Below, piece after piece: positions 1-10,105 of a DNA stretch of 64,000 bases. This DNA comes from Pseudooctadecabacter sp. GTDB lineage: Bacteria > Pseudomonadota > Alphaproteobacteria > Rhodobacterales > Rhodobacteraceae. The stretch's first letter is position 1; each line of letters opens with the position of its first letter. The notes under the pieces are model-generated. The model saw only the letters and a program-made list of their open reading frames with translations. It did no database searches and was not told where the DNA came from. Location of the stretch: the NCBI RefSeq assembly GCF_020627745.1, contig NZ_JAHDGE010000002.1:79176-143175 (forward strand), given 5' to 3'. A program made the translations under genes and the position numbers.

Positions 1-1944
1 AATGGTGTCATTGCCGTCGTCGGTGAACCAGTCCCCGACGGTATCGTTGCCTGCACCGGCATAGATGGTGTCATCACCGGCCCCGCCGCTGATGCTGTCA
101 TCACCTGCATTGCCTTCGATGTAATCGTTGCCCAAGCCACCGTCGATGGTGTCATTTCCGGCCCCGGTATTGTCTGCGGCCACCGTGTCGAAGTGGATGT
201 CGGTCACCCACAGGGCCTGAGTTGACGTGCCGCCGTTGGCATAAATGATCTCGATCTCGTGGACCGGGCCTGCAATCTCGACCAGAACGGATCCGCCTGC
301 CTGAGACGCGGTGTTATTGTCGGTACCGGCGGTGATGGTATTGCCCGAGACTGTGTCGTCCGACTGGTTTCCAACAACTTGCGCCGGTGTCAGCGTGACG
401 GTGACAGGATTGCCGTCCGCGTCGAATGCGTTGACCGTAACAATGTCCTGCCATCCAGACGTGTCGATGTCGTTGATCCGGAACTGGACGTTTTCAACCC
501 CGTCGGACAATCCGGTATCAAGGTTGGGATCGAACGTAATATGCGTGGTCGACGTCGGACCGGCCCCGCCTGTCAGAACAAGCGACGAACTGGTGTTGAA
601 AGGCTCATCGGCTTCGACGTATTGGGTCGAATTGCTCGTCGCCATGGTGTATGCGTTGCCGTCGTTGGTCGTTTGGACCTGAACGGTCATGCCGCCGGTG
701 GATTGGACGGCTGCACCGTGCAGGTTGGTACCCGCGGGGCCGAAGCCGTCCCAGTTCAGGGATTCCGCACCTGTAACGGCCACATCGTCGGTGTCGCCGA
801 TAAGAACGTCGTCGCCGTCGCCCCCAAGAATGCTGTCATCGCCATCATTGCCTTCGATGGTGTCCGCGCCGGTTCCGCCGTCAATCGTATCGGTTCCGGA
901 CCCGCCGGAGACATTGTCGTCCCCCGCACCAGCAGAAATGGTATCGTTTCCGGCCTCGCCATAGATGGTGTCGGCGCTGAAATCGCCGCCGGTGTCATTG
1001 ATGCTGTCATCACCTGATCCGCCACGGATCAGGTCAGTGCCTGCACCGCCATCCAGCGTGTCCGAACCGGACCCGCCATAGATGCTGTCTGTCGCTTCAT
1101 CGCCAAAAATACTGTCGTTGCCGGACCCGCCAAAAGCCGTGTCGCTTCCGGTGCCGGTATCTATGGTGTCATTGTCATTGCCGCCATAGATACGGTCATT
1201 GCCGCCGCCACCGAAGATACTGTCGTCGCCGCGTTCGCCAAGGATCAGATCATTGCCGTCATCCCCGTTCAGGGTGTCGTTACCGTCGCCCCCGAACAGA
1301 GAGTCGTCGTCGCTGCCGCCGCTGAGGGCGTCGTTGCCCGAGCCCCCATACAACGTGTCGGCCCCCGCGCCACCAAAGAGGGCGTCATCGCCGGTATTGC
1401 CACGCAGCGTGTCCGCGCCCGCGCCCCCGAAAAGCTGATCAAGGCCAGAACCACCGTCGATGGAATCGTTACCATCGCCCCCCTCGACGGTGTCGTCGTT
1501 TCCACCCCCGAGCACCACATCATTGCCGGCACCGGCGTCGATGGAATCGTTGCCCGCGCCGCCAAAAATGGTGTCATCGCCCGCCCCGATCGTATCGGTA
1601 TCGGGGTCCGAGTAGCCCGGTGTCATGACATCGTCGCCCGATGTGCCTTCAACTGTACCGTTCGGTGTCGGTTCGGTGTAGGCGGGGGCCGTATCCACCG
1701 CGGCTGAGGTAAGGGAGTCGACCGGCCCAAAGTCAGGTACAAAATAGACGTTGCCGTCGGTTCCGACAAAATAGACACCCGGTTCGACCTCGTTGGTGTA
1801 GGTCGTTCCACCGGCCGTGCCACTCCAGGTCCATGAGCCTGCGCCGATCTCGCTGTCCGTGGTGAACGTGACCAGACCCCCGCCGATGGAATCGCCGGGA
1901 TCAAGGGAGCCGTTCCCCAAAGTGACTAAATAACCGTTTGGCAT
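1..1944 (-). CDS. RTX / hemolysin-type calcium-binding repeat protein, C-terminus truncated by window edge
   Basis: Minus-strand reading frame from ATG at 1944 ([42 protein letters not shown]...) stays in frame to base 1. Many GGxGxDxxx nonapeptides ([21 protein letters not shown]...). Missing from the ORF track because it is open at the left edge. Confidence 0.88.
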   Translation of the reverse strand, partial: MPNGYLVTLGNGSLDPGDSIGGGLVTFTTDSEIGAGSWTWSGTAGGTTYTNEVEPGVYFVGTDGNVYFVPDFGPVDSLTSAAVDTAPAYTEPTPNGTVEGTSGDDVMTPGYSDPDTDTIGAGDDTIFGGAGNDSIDAGAGNDVVLGGGNDDTVEGGDGNDSIDGGSGLDQLFGGAGADTLRGNTGDDALFGGAGADTLYGGSGNDALSGGSDDDSLFGGDGNDTLNGDDGNDLILGERGDDSIFGGGGNDRIYGGNDNDTIDTGTGSDTAFGGSGNDSIFGDEATDSIYGGSGSDTLDGGAGTDLIRGGSGDDSINDTGGDFSADTIYGEAGNDTISAGAGDDNVSGGSGTDTIDGGTGADTIEGNDGDDSILGGDGDDVLIGDTDDVAVTGAESLNWDGFGPAGTNLHGAAVQSTGGMTVQVQTTNDGNAYTMATSNSTQYVEADEPFNTSSSLVLTGGAGPTSTTHITFDPNLDTGLSDGVENVQFRINDIDTSGWQDIVTVNAFDADGNPVTVTLTPAQVVGNQSDDTVSGNTITAGTDNNTASQAGGSVLVEIAGPVHEIEIIYANGGTSTQALWVTDIHFDTVAADNTGAGNDTIDGGLGNDYIEGNAGDDSISGGAGDDTIYAGAGNDTVGDWFTDDGNDTI

Positions 1945-2318
1945 CTGCTACCTCATACCTACTGATCCGCTTCGGGACCTTCTGCCCATGCACACGGGCG
2001 TTTCTGAGGATGAGGATTACGTGAGCAATTCGACAACAATGCGGAAAATGGCATGTGAAGTGGTGCCAACGTGGGTCATTTTGGGGCAACCGGTCTTGGC
2101 TTGGTCATAATCCGGGGCAGTTTGCCATCTTGCCGACACAATTCGCGCAAAGGATGTGGACCTCCTCACGTGAGGGTTGATTGCCGGTCCGAATGGACCA
2201 AAGCGCTTGTTTTTATGATAAATCTTATGGACTTGACCATTGCACGCCTTCAGGTTGTGCGCAGGATGAGGGCCTTTTTCCCTTCTCAAAGGCAAGACAA
2301 AATGTGACGGTCGACCTT

Positions 2319-2768
2319 ATGAAATGGATTGATATTCCCCCCTTCTGGCTGCTGGCCTGTATGGCACTGACATATCTGACGGGTCAGGTCGGCGGTGCCG
2401 ATACGGGCCTCGACCTTGCCGTTCTGCGTATCACCGGCGGGGCCCTGATTGCCGCCGGTGTGGTTCTGATGGTCCTCGCCGTTTTGGAAATGCGGCGGTT
2501 CCGGACGACCGTCTTGCCCCATATGACTGCGGACACGCTGGTCCGGACCGGCATTTTCGCGCGAAGCCGCAACCCGATCTATCTGGGCGATATGCTGGTG
2601 CTTGCGGGCTACATTCTGTGGACGGGCGTTCTGTGGGCCGCGCCCCTGCTTGCGGGGCTGTTTTGGGTCCTTAAACATCGATTCATCCTGCCCGAAGAGC
2701 AGCGTCTTGCCGCACGCTTTGGCCCCGAATTCGATGACTATTGCCGCCAGACACGGCGCTGGGCGTAA
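2319..2768 (+). CDS. Isoprenylcysteine carboxyl methyltransferase (ICMT)/PEMT-like membrane methyltransferase
   Basis: MKWIDIPPFWLLACMAL..., TM helices, conserved GIFARSRNPIYLGDMLVLAG and C-terminal LPEEQRLAARFGPEFDDYCRQTRRWA. Start trimmed from the longer ORF. Confidence 0.85.
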   Translation: MKWIDIPPFWLLACMALTYLTGQVGGADTGLDLAVLRITGGALIAAGVVLMVLAVLEMRRFRTTVLPHMTADTLVRTGIFARSRNPIYLGDMLVLAGYILWTGVLWAAPLLAGLFWVLKHRFILPEEQRLAARFGPEFDDYCRQTRRWA

Positions 2769-2773
2769 TTTTA

Positions 2774-2810
2774 TTGCGTAACGTTAGCGCAAGCATACCA
2801 AAGCATACCG
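2774..2810 (+). promoter_or_regulatory. Dyad followed by tandem 10-nt direct repeat upstream of pntA
   Basis: TTGCGTAACGTTAGCGCAA (2774-2792, near-palindrome) then AAGCATACCA AAGCATACCG (2791-2810, period 10). Confidence 0.4.
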
Positions 2811-2882
2811 GCCGGGCGTCTTGTGAATCCCGCCAAGCGCCTATAACGACCATATAACCGCGACAAAAGAGGGGGAGTTTCG

Positions 2883-4460
2883 ATGAAAATCGGCACACCA
2901 AAAGAACTGTTTGAGGGAGAAAACCGCGTCGCGATGACGCCGGCCTCCGCGCTTGAACTGCAAAAGCTTGGACATGAATGTATCATCGAAACCAAGGCCG
3001 GTGTGCCTGCTGGGTTCTCGGACAAGGATTACAAAGACGCAGGCGTCGAGGTGGTCAAAACTGCCGCTGCTTTATGGAAAGCCGCCGATATTGTCGCCAA
3101 GGTTCGTGTCCCTGACGAAACAGAGATGAAGCGGCTGCGGGATGGTCAGACGTTGATCTCCTTCTTCTCGCCCGTGGCCGACGAGGCCAAGATGCAGGCC
3201 GCCGCCAAAAAGGGCGCGACCGTCATCGCGATGGAAATGATCCCGCGTATTTCGCGTGCCCAGAAAATGGACGCGCTCAGCTCCATGGCCAATATCGCAG
3301 GCTACCGCGCCGTGATCGAGGCCGGGAACAACTTTGGCCGGTTCTTCACCGGTCAGATCACAGCCGCGGGCAAGGTGCCGCCAGCCAAGGTTCTGGTCGT
3401 GGGCGCAGGGGTGGCGGGCCTTGCCGCCATCGGGACATCCACGTCGCTGGGGGCCATCACCTACGCCTTCGACGTGCGCCCCGAAGTGGCCGAACAGGTC
3501 GAAAGTATGGGGGCGGAATTCGTCTATCTGGACTTTGAGGAAGAACAGCAGGACGGCAGCGCCTCTGGCGGCTATGCCTCTGTTTCATCACCGGAATTTG
3601 CGGCAGCACAGCTGGCCAAGTTCCGTGAACTGGCCCCTGACATCGACATCGTCATCACCACGGCGCTGATCCCCAACCGTGAAGCGCCCGAGCTGTGGAC
3701 CGAGGACATGGTCAAATCCATGAAACCGGGCTCCGTCATCGTCGATCTGGCGGCGGAAAAGGGCGGCAACTGCAAGCTGACCGTCAAGGATGAAAAGATC
3801 GTCACAGACAACGGCGTCACGATCATCGGCTACACCGATTTCCCCAGCCGGATGGCCACGCAGGCGTCCACGCTTTATGCGACCAACATCCGTCATCTGA
3901 TGACCGATCTGACCCCCGAAAAGGACGGCGTGGTCAATCACAACATGGAAGACGACGTCATTCGGGGCGCGACCATCGCCCACGCCAACGACGTGACCTT
4001 CCCGCCACCCCCGCCCAAGGTGCAGGCCATCGCGGCCAAGCCCAAGGCCGAGGTCAAAGAGATGACGCCGGAAGAAAAACGCGCGGCTGAAACAGCCGCC
4101 TTCAAGGCGCAGACCAAGACCCAATTTACCCTGCTGGCCGTTGGTGCCGCCGTGGTGTTGGGCATCGGCCTGATCCCCGGAATGCCTGCGTCGTTCATGC
4201 AGCATTTTATCGTCTTCGTGCTGTCGGTGTTCATCGGCTTTCAGGTCATCTGGAACGTCGCCCATTCGTTGCACACGCCCTTGATGGCGGTGACGAACGC
4301 GATTTCCTCGATCATCATTCTGGGGGCGTTGATCCAGATCGGATCAACCGGCTGGCTCATCACGATTTTGGCGGCCCTTGGTATCTTCATGGCGGCCGTT
4401 AACATTTTCGGCGGCTTCCTCGTGACACGGCGGATGCTCGCCATGTTCCAGAAATCTTAA
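2883..4460 (+). CDS. pntA: NAD(P) transhydrogenase subunit alpha
   Basis: MKIGTPKELFEGENRVAMTPASALELQKLGHECIIE..., VVGAGVAGLAAIGTSTSLGA Rossmann motif, C-terminal TM helices; followed by pntB. Confidence 0.97.
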   Translation: MKIGTPKELFEGENRVAMTPASALELQKLGHECIIETKAGVPAGFSDKDYKDAGVEVVKTAAALWKAADIVAKVRVPDETEMKRLRDGQTLISFFSPVADEAKMQAAAKKGATVIAMEMIPRISRAQKMDALSSMANIAGYRAVIEAGNNFGRFFTGQITAAGKVPPAKVLVVGAGVAGLAAIGTSTSLGAITYAFDVRPEVAEQVESMGAEFVYLDFEEEQQDGSASGGYASVSSPEFAAAQLAKFRELAPDIDIVITTALIPNREAPELWTEDMVKSMKPGSVIVDLAAEKGGNCKLTVKDEKIVTDNGVTIIGYTDFPSRMATQASTLYATNIRHLMTDLTPEKDGVVNHNMEDDVIRGATIAHANDVTFPPPPPKVQAIAAKPKAEVKEMTPEEKRAAETAAFKAQTKTQFTLLAVGAAVVLGIGLIPGMPASFMQHFIVFVLSVFIGFQVIWNVAHSLHTPLMAVTNAISSIIILGALIQIGSTGWLITILAALGIFMAAVNIFGGFLVTRRMLAMFQKS

Positions 4461-4475
4461 GGCGGGCAGGGACTT

Positions 4476-5981
4476 ATGGAAAACGCATTCACCATCGCGG
4501 CCTATGTGGTCGCAGCCATTCTTTTCATCCTCTCGCTGGGCGGCCTTTCGGGGCAGGAAAGCGCCAAACGCGCCGTCTGGTACGGTATTGTCGGCATGGC
4601 ATTGGCCGTGCTGGCCACGATCATCGGGCCTGGGTCCGGTCTGTGGCTGCTGTCGCTGCTGCTGATCGCGGCGGGCGGTGCTGTGGGTTATCAACTGGCC
4701 ACAAAGGTCGAGATGACGCAGATGCCCGAACTGGTGGCGATCATGCACAGCCTTGTCGGGCTGGCGGCTGTTTTTGTGGGGTTCAACGCAGACCTGATGA
4801 TCAATGCCATTAGCGCGCTGTATTCCGAAAACAATTTAGGATTGGGCGCGCCCGGTGCGCTGGCGGCCATGCCGGCCCTGGCCATTTCCGAGCTGTCCAC
4901 TTTCGGCCAACTGATTGCCAAGAAATCCAGCGTTGAAATCGGCATTTTGCGAGTGGAACTGGTTCTGGGCATCTGGATCGGTGCCGTGACCTTCACCGGA
5001 TCGGTTATCGCCTATGCCAAGCTGGCAGGCAATTCGTCGAAGCTGCCGTTCGAGATTGACACATCGGCCAAGAAACTGCCCGGCGGTCATTATCTAAACG
5101 CAGGGGCAGCGGCGTTGTCCGTGATCTTTGCGATCATGTATCTGTCCAACGGCGGCACCTTCACGCTCGTCCTGCTGACGCTGCTGGGCCTGTTCATCGG
5201 CTACCACCTGATCATGGGCATCGGCGGCGCGGATATGCCTGTGGTCGTGTCCATGCTCAACAGCTATTCCGGCTGGGCGGCTGCGGCGATCGGGTTCTCG
5301 CTGGGCAATGATCTTCTGATTGTTGTGGGCGCGCTTGTCGGCTCCTCCGGTGCGATCCTCAGCTACATCATGTGTAAGGCGATGAACCGGTCGTTCGTGT
5401 CTGTGATCCTGGGCGGCTTTGGCGGCCCTGCAGGTGAACAGATGGCCGTTGAAGGCGAACAGGTCGCCATCGACGTGGACGGCGTGGCCAACGCGCTGGA
5501 TGAGGCTGACAGCATCATCATCATCCCCGGCTACGGCATGGCCGTGGCACAGGCCCAGCAAAACGTGGCTGAACTGACCCGTCGTCTGCGCGCCAAGGGC
5601 AAGACCGTGCGCTTCGCGATCCACCCCGTGGCGGGCCGTTTGCCCGGCCATATGAACGTGCTGCTGGCCGAGGCCAAGGTGCCCTATGACATCGTGATGG
5701 AAATGGACGAGATCAACGACGACTTCCCCGACACGGACGTTGCCATCGTCATCGGGTCCAACGACATCGTAAACCCCGCCGCACAGGACGACCCCAACAG
5801 CCCCATCGCCGGAATGCCGGTGCTGGAATGCTGGAAAGCCAAGCAGGTGTTCGTGTCCAAACGCGGGCAGGGCACAGGCTATTCGGGCATCGAAAACCCG
5901 CTGTTCTTCAAAGACAACACGCGGATGTTCTATGGCGATGCGAAAGCAAGCCTGGATGCGCTTTTGGGCAAGATCGACTGA
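4476..5981 (+). CDS. pntB: NAD(P) transhydrogenase subunit beta
   Basis: Multi-TM N-terminus and NADP-binding C-terminus ([68 protein letters not shown]). Confidence 0.97.
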   Translation: MENAFTIAAYVVAAILFILSLGGLSGQESAKRAVWYGIVGMALAVLATIIGPGSGLWLLSLLLIAAGGAVGYQLATKVEMTQMPELVAIMHSLVGLAAVFVGFNADLMINAISALYSENNLGLGAPGALAAMPALAISELSTFGQLIAKKSSVEIGILRVELVLGIWIGAVTFTGSVIAYAKLAGNSSKLPFEIDTSAKKLPGGHYLNAGAAALSVIFAIMYLSNGGTFTLVLLTLLGLFIGYHLIMGIGGADMPVVVSMLNSYSGWAAAAIGFSLGNDLLIVVGALVGSSGAILSYIMCKAMNRSFVSVILGGFGGPAGEQMAVEGEQVAIDVDGVANALDEADSIIIIPGYGMAVAQAQQNVAELTRRLRAKGKTVRFAIHPVAGRLPGHMNVLLAEAKVPYDIVMEMDEINDDFPDTDVAIVIGSNDIVNPAAQDDPNSPIAGMPVLECWKAKQVFVSKRGQGTGYSGIENPLFFKDNTRMFYGDAKASLDALLGKID

Positions 5982-6005
5982 TCTGATCCGCACCGATTAT
6001 TGGAA

Positions 6006-6034
6006 GGCCCCGTCGTTGCCGGCGGGGCCTTTTT
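6006..6034 (+). terminator. Rho-independent terminator after pntAB
   Basis: GGCCCCG-N10-CGGGGCC followed by TTTTTC. Confidence 0.8.
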
Positions 6035-6085
6035 CGTTGACATGGCGCGGCTACGCGCCAGTTGATCGCAAAAGGAGACGTGCGC

Positions 6086-6589
6086 ATGAAATGGATAACG
6101 GGTGTACTTGCGTTAGTGGGCACGTCGGCGGCTGCCGATCTTGAAGTCACCTTTCGGGATGGCGCGCCAAAGGATCGCATCGAGATTGCCAATATCGGTG
6201 GCTGTGAAATCGGCCCGCTGACACTGGCTGTTGATCTGGTTCCAAGCCCTTCCGGATTGATCTTTGATGTGTCGTCCGAAGGCGCAGGGGTAGAGGTCAA
6301 CCAGCCTGTCGAGATCGTCGATGGCGCGGCCCTCGTGGCGACGATGAGCGTTGTGAACGATGGTGACCAGTTGCTGACCCTGCGGTTGGCGGCGCTGCAG
6401 GCCGGTGATGTCATCAGACTGACGCTGGATCTGGATGATACCGCCAGCACACGGGAGATCACCGTGGACGGGGCCGAGATTGCGGGCGCGGAGGTGATCG
6501 TCACCCGCGAGGGCGACAGCCTGTTCAGCACCGGCGTCTTTGATGCCACAGGTCGCGCTTTGGTGCCTTTGGACGCCTGTCTGTCCTAG
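6086..6589 (+). CDS. Hypothetical periplasmic protein (aggregation-factor-core-like)
   Basis: Signal peptide MKWITGVLALVGTSAAA; AAAGGAG RBS ~10 nt upstream of ATG 6086. Confidence 0.6.
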   Translation: MKWITGVLALVGTSAAADLEVTFRDGAPKDRIEIANIGGCEIGPLTLAVDLVPSPSGLIFDVSSEGAGVEVNQPVEIVDGAALVATMSVVNDGDQLLTLRLAALQAGDVIRLTLDLDDTASTREITVDGAEIAGAEVIVTREGDSLFSTGVFDATGRALVPLDACLS

Positions 6590-7125
6590 ACCGCCTGCCA
6601 CTTGCCCTGACCGATGCCGTCAAGGGTCCATCCCCCCACAGACCAGCGCACCAGTCGCAAGCAGGGAAACCCTATGGCCGCGCACATGCGACGAACCTGA
6701 CGGTTGCGCCCTTCGGTGATGGTGATTTCGATCCACGTGTCGGGGACGGTTTTACGGACCCTGACAGGCGGATCGCGCAGCCACAAGTCAGGTGCCGCGA
6801 TGAGGCGCGCTTTGGCGGGCAGGGTGGGGCCGTCTTTGAGGGTCAGGCCTGTGCGCATCGGATGAAGGTCTGCCTCCGTTGGCGCGCCTTCAACCTGCAC
6901 CAGATAGGTTTTCGGCGTCTTGAACTTCGGGCTGGACAGCCGGGCCTGTAATTTCCCGTTGTCGGTCAGCACCAGCAGGCCTTCACTGTCGCGGTCCAAC
7001 CGCCCTGCGGCATAGACATTTTTCGGCAGATCGAACCCCGACAACGTCGGGCGCTGCGTCGGGGATTTGACGTCCGTGAACTGGCTGAGCACACCGAAGG
7101 GTTTGTTGAACAGGATCGTTACCAT
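6586..7125 (-). CDS. rluE: 23S rRNA pseudouridine synthase, RluE-like (RsuA family)
   Basis: MVTILFNKPFGVLSQFTDVKSPTQRPTLSGFDLPKNVYAAGRLDRDSEGLLVLTDNGKLQARLSSP... and EGRNRQVRRMCAAIGFPCLRLVR. Confidence 0.85.
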   Translation of the reverse strand: MVTILFNKPFGVLSQFTDVKSPTQRPTLSGFDLPKNVYAAGRLDRDSEGLLVLTDNGKLQARLSSPKFKTPKTYLVQVEGAPTEADLHPMRTGLTLKDGPTLPAKARLIAAPDLWLRDPPVRVRKTVPDTWIEITITEGRNRQVRRMCAAIGFPCLRLVRWSVGGWTLDGIGQGKWQAV

Positions 7126-7254
7126 GGACTGCTGGTAGCGAGAATTTCGGATCAGGGGAAGGGATCTGCGATCCGGTCCTGCGGACGGCGGGGGCGCCCC
7201 TGCGGGGCGCAGTGCAGATCGCGGGGGCGGCGTGTCGGGATAGGGACGGATTTC

Positions 7255-7276
7255 AGGTATTTTTGAACCAGAGAAA
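7255..7276 (+). repeat. Intergenic repeat copy 1 (AGGTATTTTTGAACCAGAGAAA)
   Basis: Exact 22-nt identity with 19768-19789 (+) and 37612-37633 (-). Confidence 0.85.
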
Positions 7277-7299
7277 CGGGGGCGTGGCGCGGATTTCAG

Positions 7300-7518
7300 G
7301 TGGCGCGTTCGGGGGTGAAAGAAGCTGGATTTTCCCCGCAGATTTTTCTTGTGCGACTCGAAGAATGGGCGCATAGGCGCGCTCAGACGCCAACGCACGC
7401 GCCTCTGGCCCTTTTCGGTTTGAAGTGTGTTTATGCAGCGACGGTAACGTCTCCTTTTGGAAGTGAGCGGTCTGCGATGGGATGATCCATCATGGCCGGG
7501 TCTTATTGGAGATGAGAC
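7300..7518 (+). promoter_or_regulatory. Candidate structured leader of the decarboxylase gene (possible speF-type leader RNA)
   Basis: 393-nt intergenic region upstream of a group IV decarboxylase, with hairpin GATGG-GATGAT-CCATC near the start codon. Family assignment not verified. Confidence 0.3.
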
Positions 7519-8691
7519 ATGACGATGCAATTTGTGGCCCCCCGTGTGGACGGGGATTTTGATGCTATTTCAACATTTGACGCTGTGGTTGAGACGGCGA
7601 TGTTTGATCACCCCACGCTGGTGATTTCGCTGGACCGTGTGGAGCAGCAGTATCATGCGCTGAAGGCCGGTTTGGGCCGGGCGGATATTCATTATGCGGT
7701 GAAGGCGAACCCTGCCCCGGAGGTCATAGCGCGGCTGGTGGGGTTGGGATCGCATTTTGATGCGGCGTCGCGGGGCGAGATCGAATTGTGTCTGGCCCAA
7801 GGTGCGCGGCCCTGTGACATTTCCTTTGGCAACACGATCAAACGGGCCGCGGATGTGGCTTACGCCCATTCGGTGGGTGTGACGCTTTTTGCGGCGGATG
7901 CGGCCGAAGAGCTGGACAAGATCGCCCAGAATGCACCCGGCGCACAGGTTTATATTCGTCTGATCGTCGAGACATCCCAGGCCGATTGGCCGCTGTCACG
8001 TAAGTTTGGCTGCGACCGTGCCATGGCGTTGCAGTTGTTGGACCGTGCCCGCGCGCTGGGGCTGCAGGCCGTTGGATTTTCGTTCCACGTAGGCTCCCAA
8101 ACCCGGCGGGCGGCCATGTGGGGGCCGACACTGGATGAGATGCACAAGATTTGGCACGCGGCCAAGGAGGCGGGGCACGACCTGACGCTTCTGAACATCG
8201 GCGGTGGGTTCCCGGCCTTTTACGGGCAGGACATTGAAGCCCCGACCGACTACGCGGCCTCGGTCATGGAACAGGTCTCCGCGCGCTTCGGGGAGGTTGC
8301 GCGCGTGATGGCCGAACCGGGCCGGGGCCTCGTGGCGGAGGCGGGTGCCATCGTGGCCGAAGTCATGCTGGCCAGCCGCAAATCCGCCCGTGACCTGCAC
8401 CGCTGGGTCTATCTGTCCATTGGCCGCTTTAGTGGCTTGGCAGAAACCGAAGGCGAGGCGATCCGTTATCAGATCAGCACGCCGCGCGATGGTGATCCGA
8501 TGGGGCCATGCGTCCTTGCAGGCCCGTCTTGCGACAGCGCCGATGTGCTTTACGAGAAACAACCGGTGTTGCTGCCACTGAGCCTGAGCGCCGGTGACCG
8601 CATCGTCATTCGCAACTGCGGGGCCTATACCAGCAGCTATTCTTCTGTTGGTTTCAATGGCTTCCCGCCGCTTGCGGTGATGGTTGTCTGA
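7519..8691 (+). CDS. Type III PLP-dependent (ornithine/lysine) decarboxylase
   Basis: IHYAVKANPAPEVIARL, VGFSFHVGSQTRR, LLNIGGGFPAFY, AEPGRGLVAEAG, GPSCDSADVLYE, GAYTSSYSSVGFNGFPP motifs. Confidence 0.9.
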   Translation: MTMQFVAPRVDGDFDAISTFDAVVETAMFDHPTLVISLDRVEQQYHALKAGLGRADIHYAVKANPAPEVIARLVGLGSHFDAASRGEIELCLAQGARPCDISFGNTIKRAADVAYAHSVGVTLFAADAAEELDKIAQNAPGAQVYIRLIVETSQADWPLSRKFGCDRAMALQLLDRARALGLQAVGFSFHVGSQTRRAAMWGPTLDEMHKIWHAAKEAGHDLTLLNIGGGFPAFYGQDIEAPTDYAASVMEQVSARFGEVARVMAEPGRGLVAEAGAIVAEVMLASRKSARDLHRWVYLSIGRFSGLAETEGEAIRYQISTPRDGDPMGPCVLAGPSCDSADVLYEKQPVLLPLSLSAGDRIVIRNCGAYTSSYSSVGFNGFPPLAVMVV

Positions 8692-8708
8692 CCCTGGATG
8701 GGGTCCCC

Positions 8709-8739
8709 AGCCGCGCACGGTATACCATTGTGCGCGGCT
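8709..8739. terminator. Inverted repeat downstream of decarboxylase gene, possible terminator
   Basis: AGCCGCGCAC-N11-GTGCGCGGCT, perfect 10-bp stem, no clear T tract. Confidence 0.45.
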
Positions 8740-8824
8740 AACCTTATGAACATGCGGCGTTTTTTCTTTACAGGTTTGTGAAAGCGGCTAGGTCTTGACG
8801 CAACAGACCTGAGGACGCCGCGCC

Positions 8825-10105
8825 ATGAGCCCGATCCAAGACCATCCGTTGCGCTATGCGCTGGCCAATGAATTGCATGCGCGGCCTTTCCCGACCCTCG
8901 ATGCGCCGTGCCGCGCGGCCTATCTGGCCATCAAACCTGCCGAGAATGCCGCGGGCCGGGACAGGGCGGCGGATGTGGCGCATCTGAAGGCGTTGCTGGA
9001 TCACTACGCGGCCCCCCATCCCGAAGAAGGGGCGACCCATTATTTTGGCCAGATTGGCCAGCATGTTTTGAAATGGGAAAGCCATACGGAGTTTGTGACC
9101 TACACGATTTTCGGGCAAGGGTCTGCAGCCACCCCGTTTGATGCAAAGACCTTTGCGATGTTCCCGGATCAGTGGTTGGCGGATGCGCCGGGCGCGCGGG
9201 TCACGTCTGCTTTGATCCGCGTTGAGGAACAAAGCGGCGATGAGGGCATCACCGACAAAGTGCGTGATTGGTTTGTCCCCGAAAGCGTGGCGGTAAGCCG
9301 CGTTCTGGATGATGACGCCATCATCGCGGCGGATTTCCGGATTGATCCAGCGGGCCACATGCGGTTTGCCGTCTTCGCGCGCCCCAGCACGGGGGAGCGG
9401 CGCACGGGCCGCATCGTCCAGCGCCTATGTGAAATTGAGACCTATAAGGCGATGGCGATGCTGGGGTTTTCACGTTCGCGGTCTTTGGGCAAAACCATGG
9501 GTGATCTGGACCGCCGGCTGTCGGGTCTGACAGATGCATTGACCGGAATGCCGCAGGACACGGAGACGACGCTCAATTCCCTGTTGCAAGTGTCTGGTGA
9601 GTTGGAGGCGATGACGGCGCAGAACACCTTCCGGTTTGGGGCAACCCGCGCCTATGAAAAGATCGTCAATCAGCGGATTTCGGTGTTGCGAGAGGACCGG
9701 TTCGAGGGGCGTCAGACCTTTGGGGAATTCATGATGCGCCGCTTTGATCCGGCGATGCGCACGGTGACCAGCACCAAAGAGAGGCTTGACGCGATGTCGG
9801 ACAGGGCCATCCGTGCGTCTGATTTGCTGCGGACCCGGGTCGATGTGGAACGCTCAGCCGAAAACAAGGCGCTGCTGGAAAGTATGGACCGGCGGGCGGA
9901 TTTGCAGCTGCGCTTGCAAAAGACGGTTGAGGGGCTGTCGATTGTCGCGATCAGTTATTATGCCGTGAACTTGGCGGCCAATATGGCGTTGCCCTTTGCG
10001 GACGATGTGGGGCTGTCGTCGCTGGCAATGAAGGCGGTTTTGACGCCGCTGGTGATTGGTCTGGTCTGGGTGATGGTCCGCCAGATCCGCAAGGCGCTGG
10101 ATTAG
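8825..10105 (+). CDS. DUF3422 family protein with C-terminal TM helices
   Basis: MSPIQDHPLRYALANELHARPFPTLDAP..., two C-terminal hydrophobic segments. Confidence 0.8.
   Translation: MSPIQDHPLRYALANELHARPFPTLDAPCRAAYLAIKPAENAAGRDRAADVAHLKALLDHYAAPHPEEGATHYFGQIGQHVLKWESHTEFVTYTIFGQGSAATPFDAKTFAMFPDQWLADAPGARVTSALIRVEEQSGDEGITDKVRDWFVPESVAVSRVLDDDAIIAADFRIDPAGHMRFAVFARPSTGERRTGRIVQRLCEIETYKAMAMLGFSRSRSLGKTMGDLDRRLSGLTDALTGMPQDTETTLNSLLQVSGELEAMTAQNTFRFGATRAYEKIVNQRISVLREDRFEGRQTFGEFMMRRFDPAMRTVTSTKERLDAMSDRAIRASDLLRTRVDVERSAENKALLESMDRRADLQLRLQKTVEGLSIVAISYYAVNLAANMALPFADDVGLSSLAMKAVLTPLVIGLVWVMVRQIRKALD

Noticed and set aside
259-1582. Plus-strand ORFs (252, 123, 91, 79 aa) across the RTX gene
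   Set aside because: Antisense to in-frame RTX nonapeptide repeats; low-complexity composition keeps the opposite frames open. No protein-like features.
2164-2175. CCTCACGTGAGG palindrome upstream of the ICMT gene
   Set aside because: Only 12 nt and isolated; could occur by chance, no supporting context.
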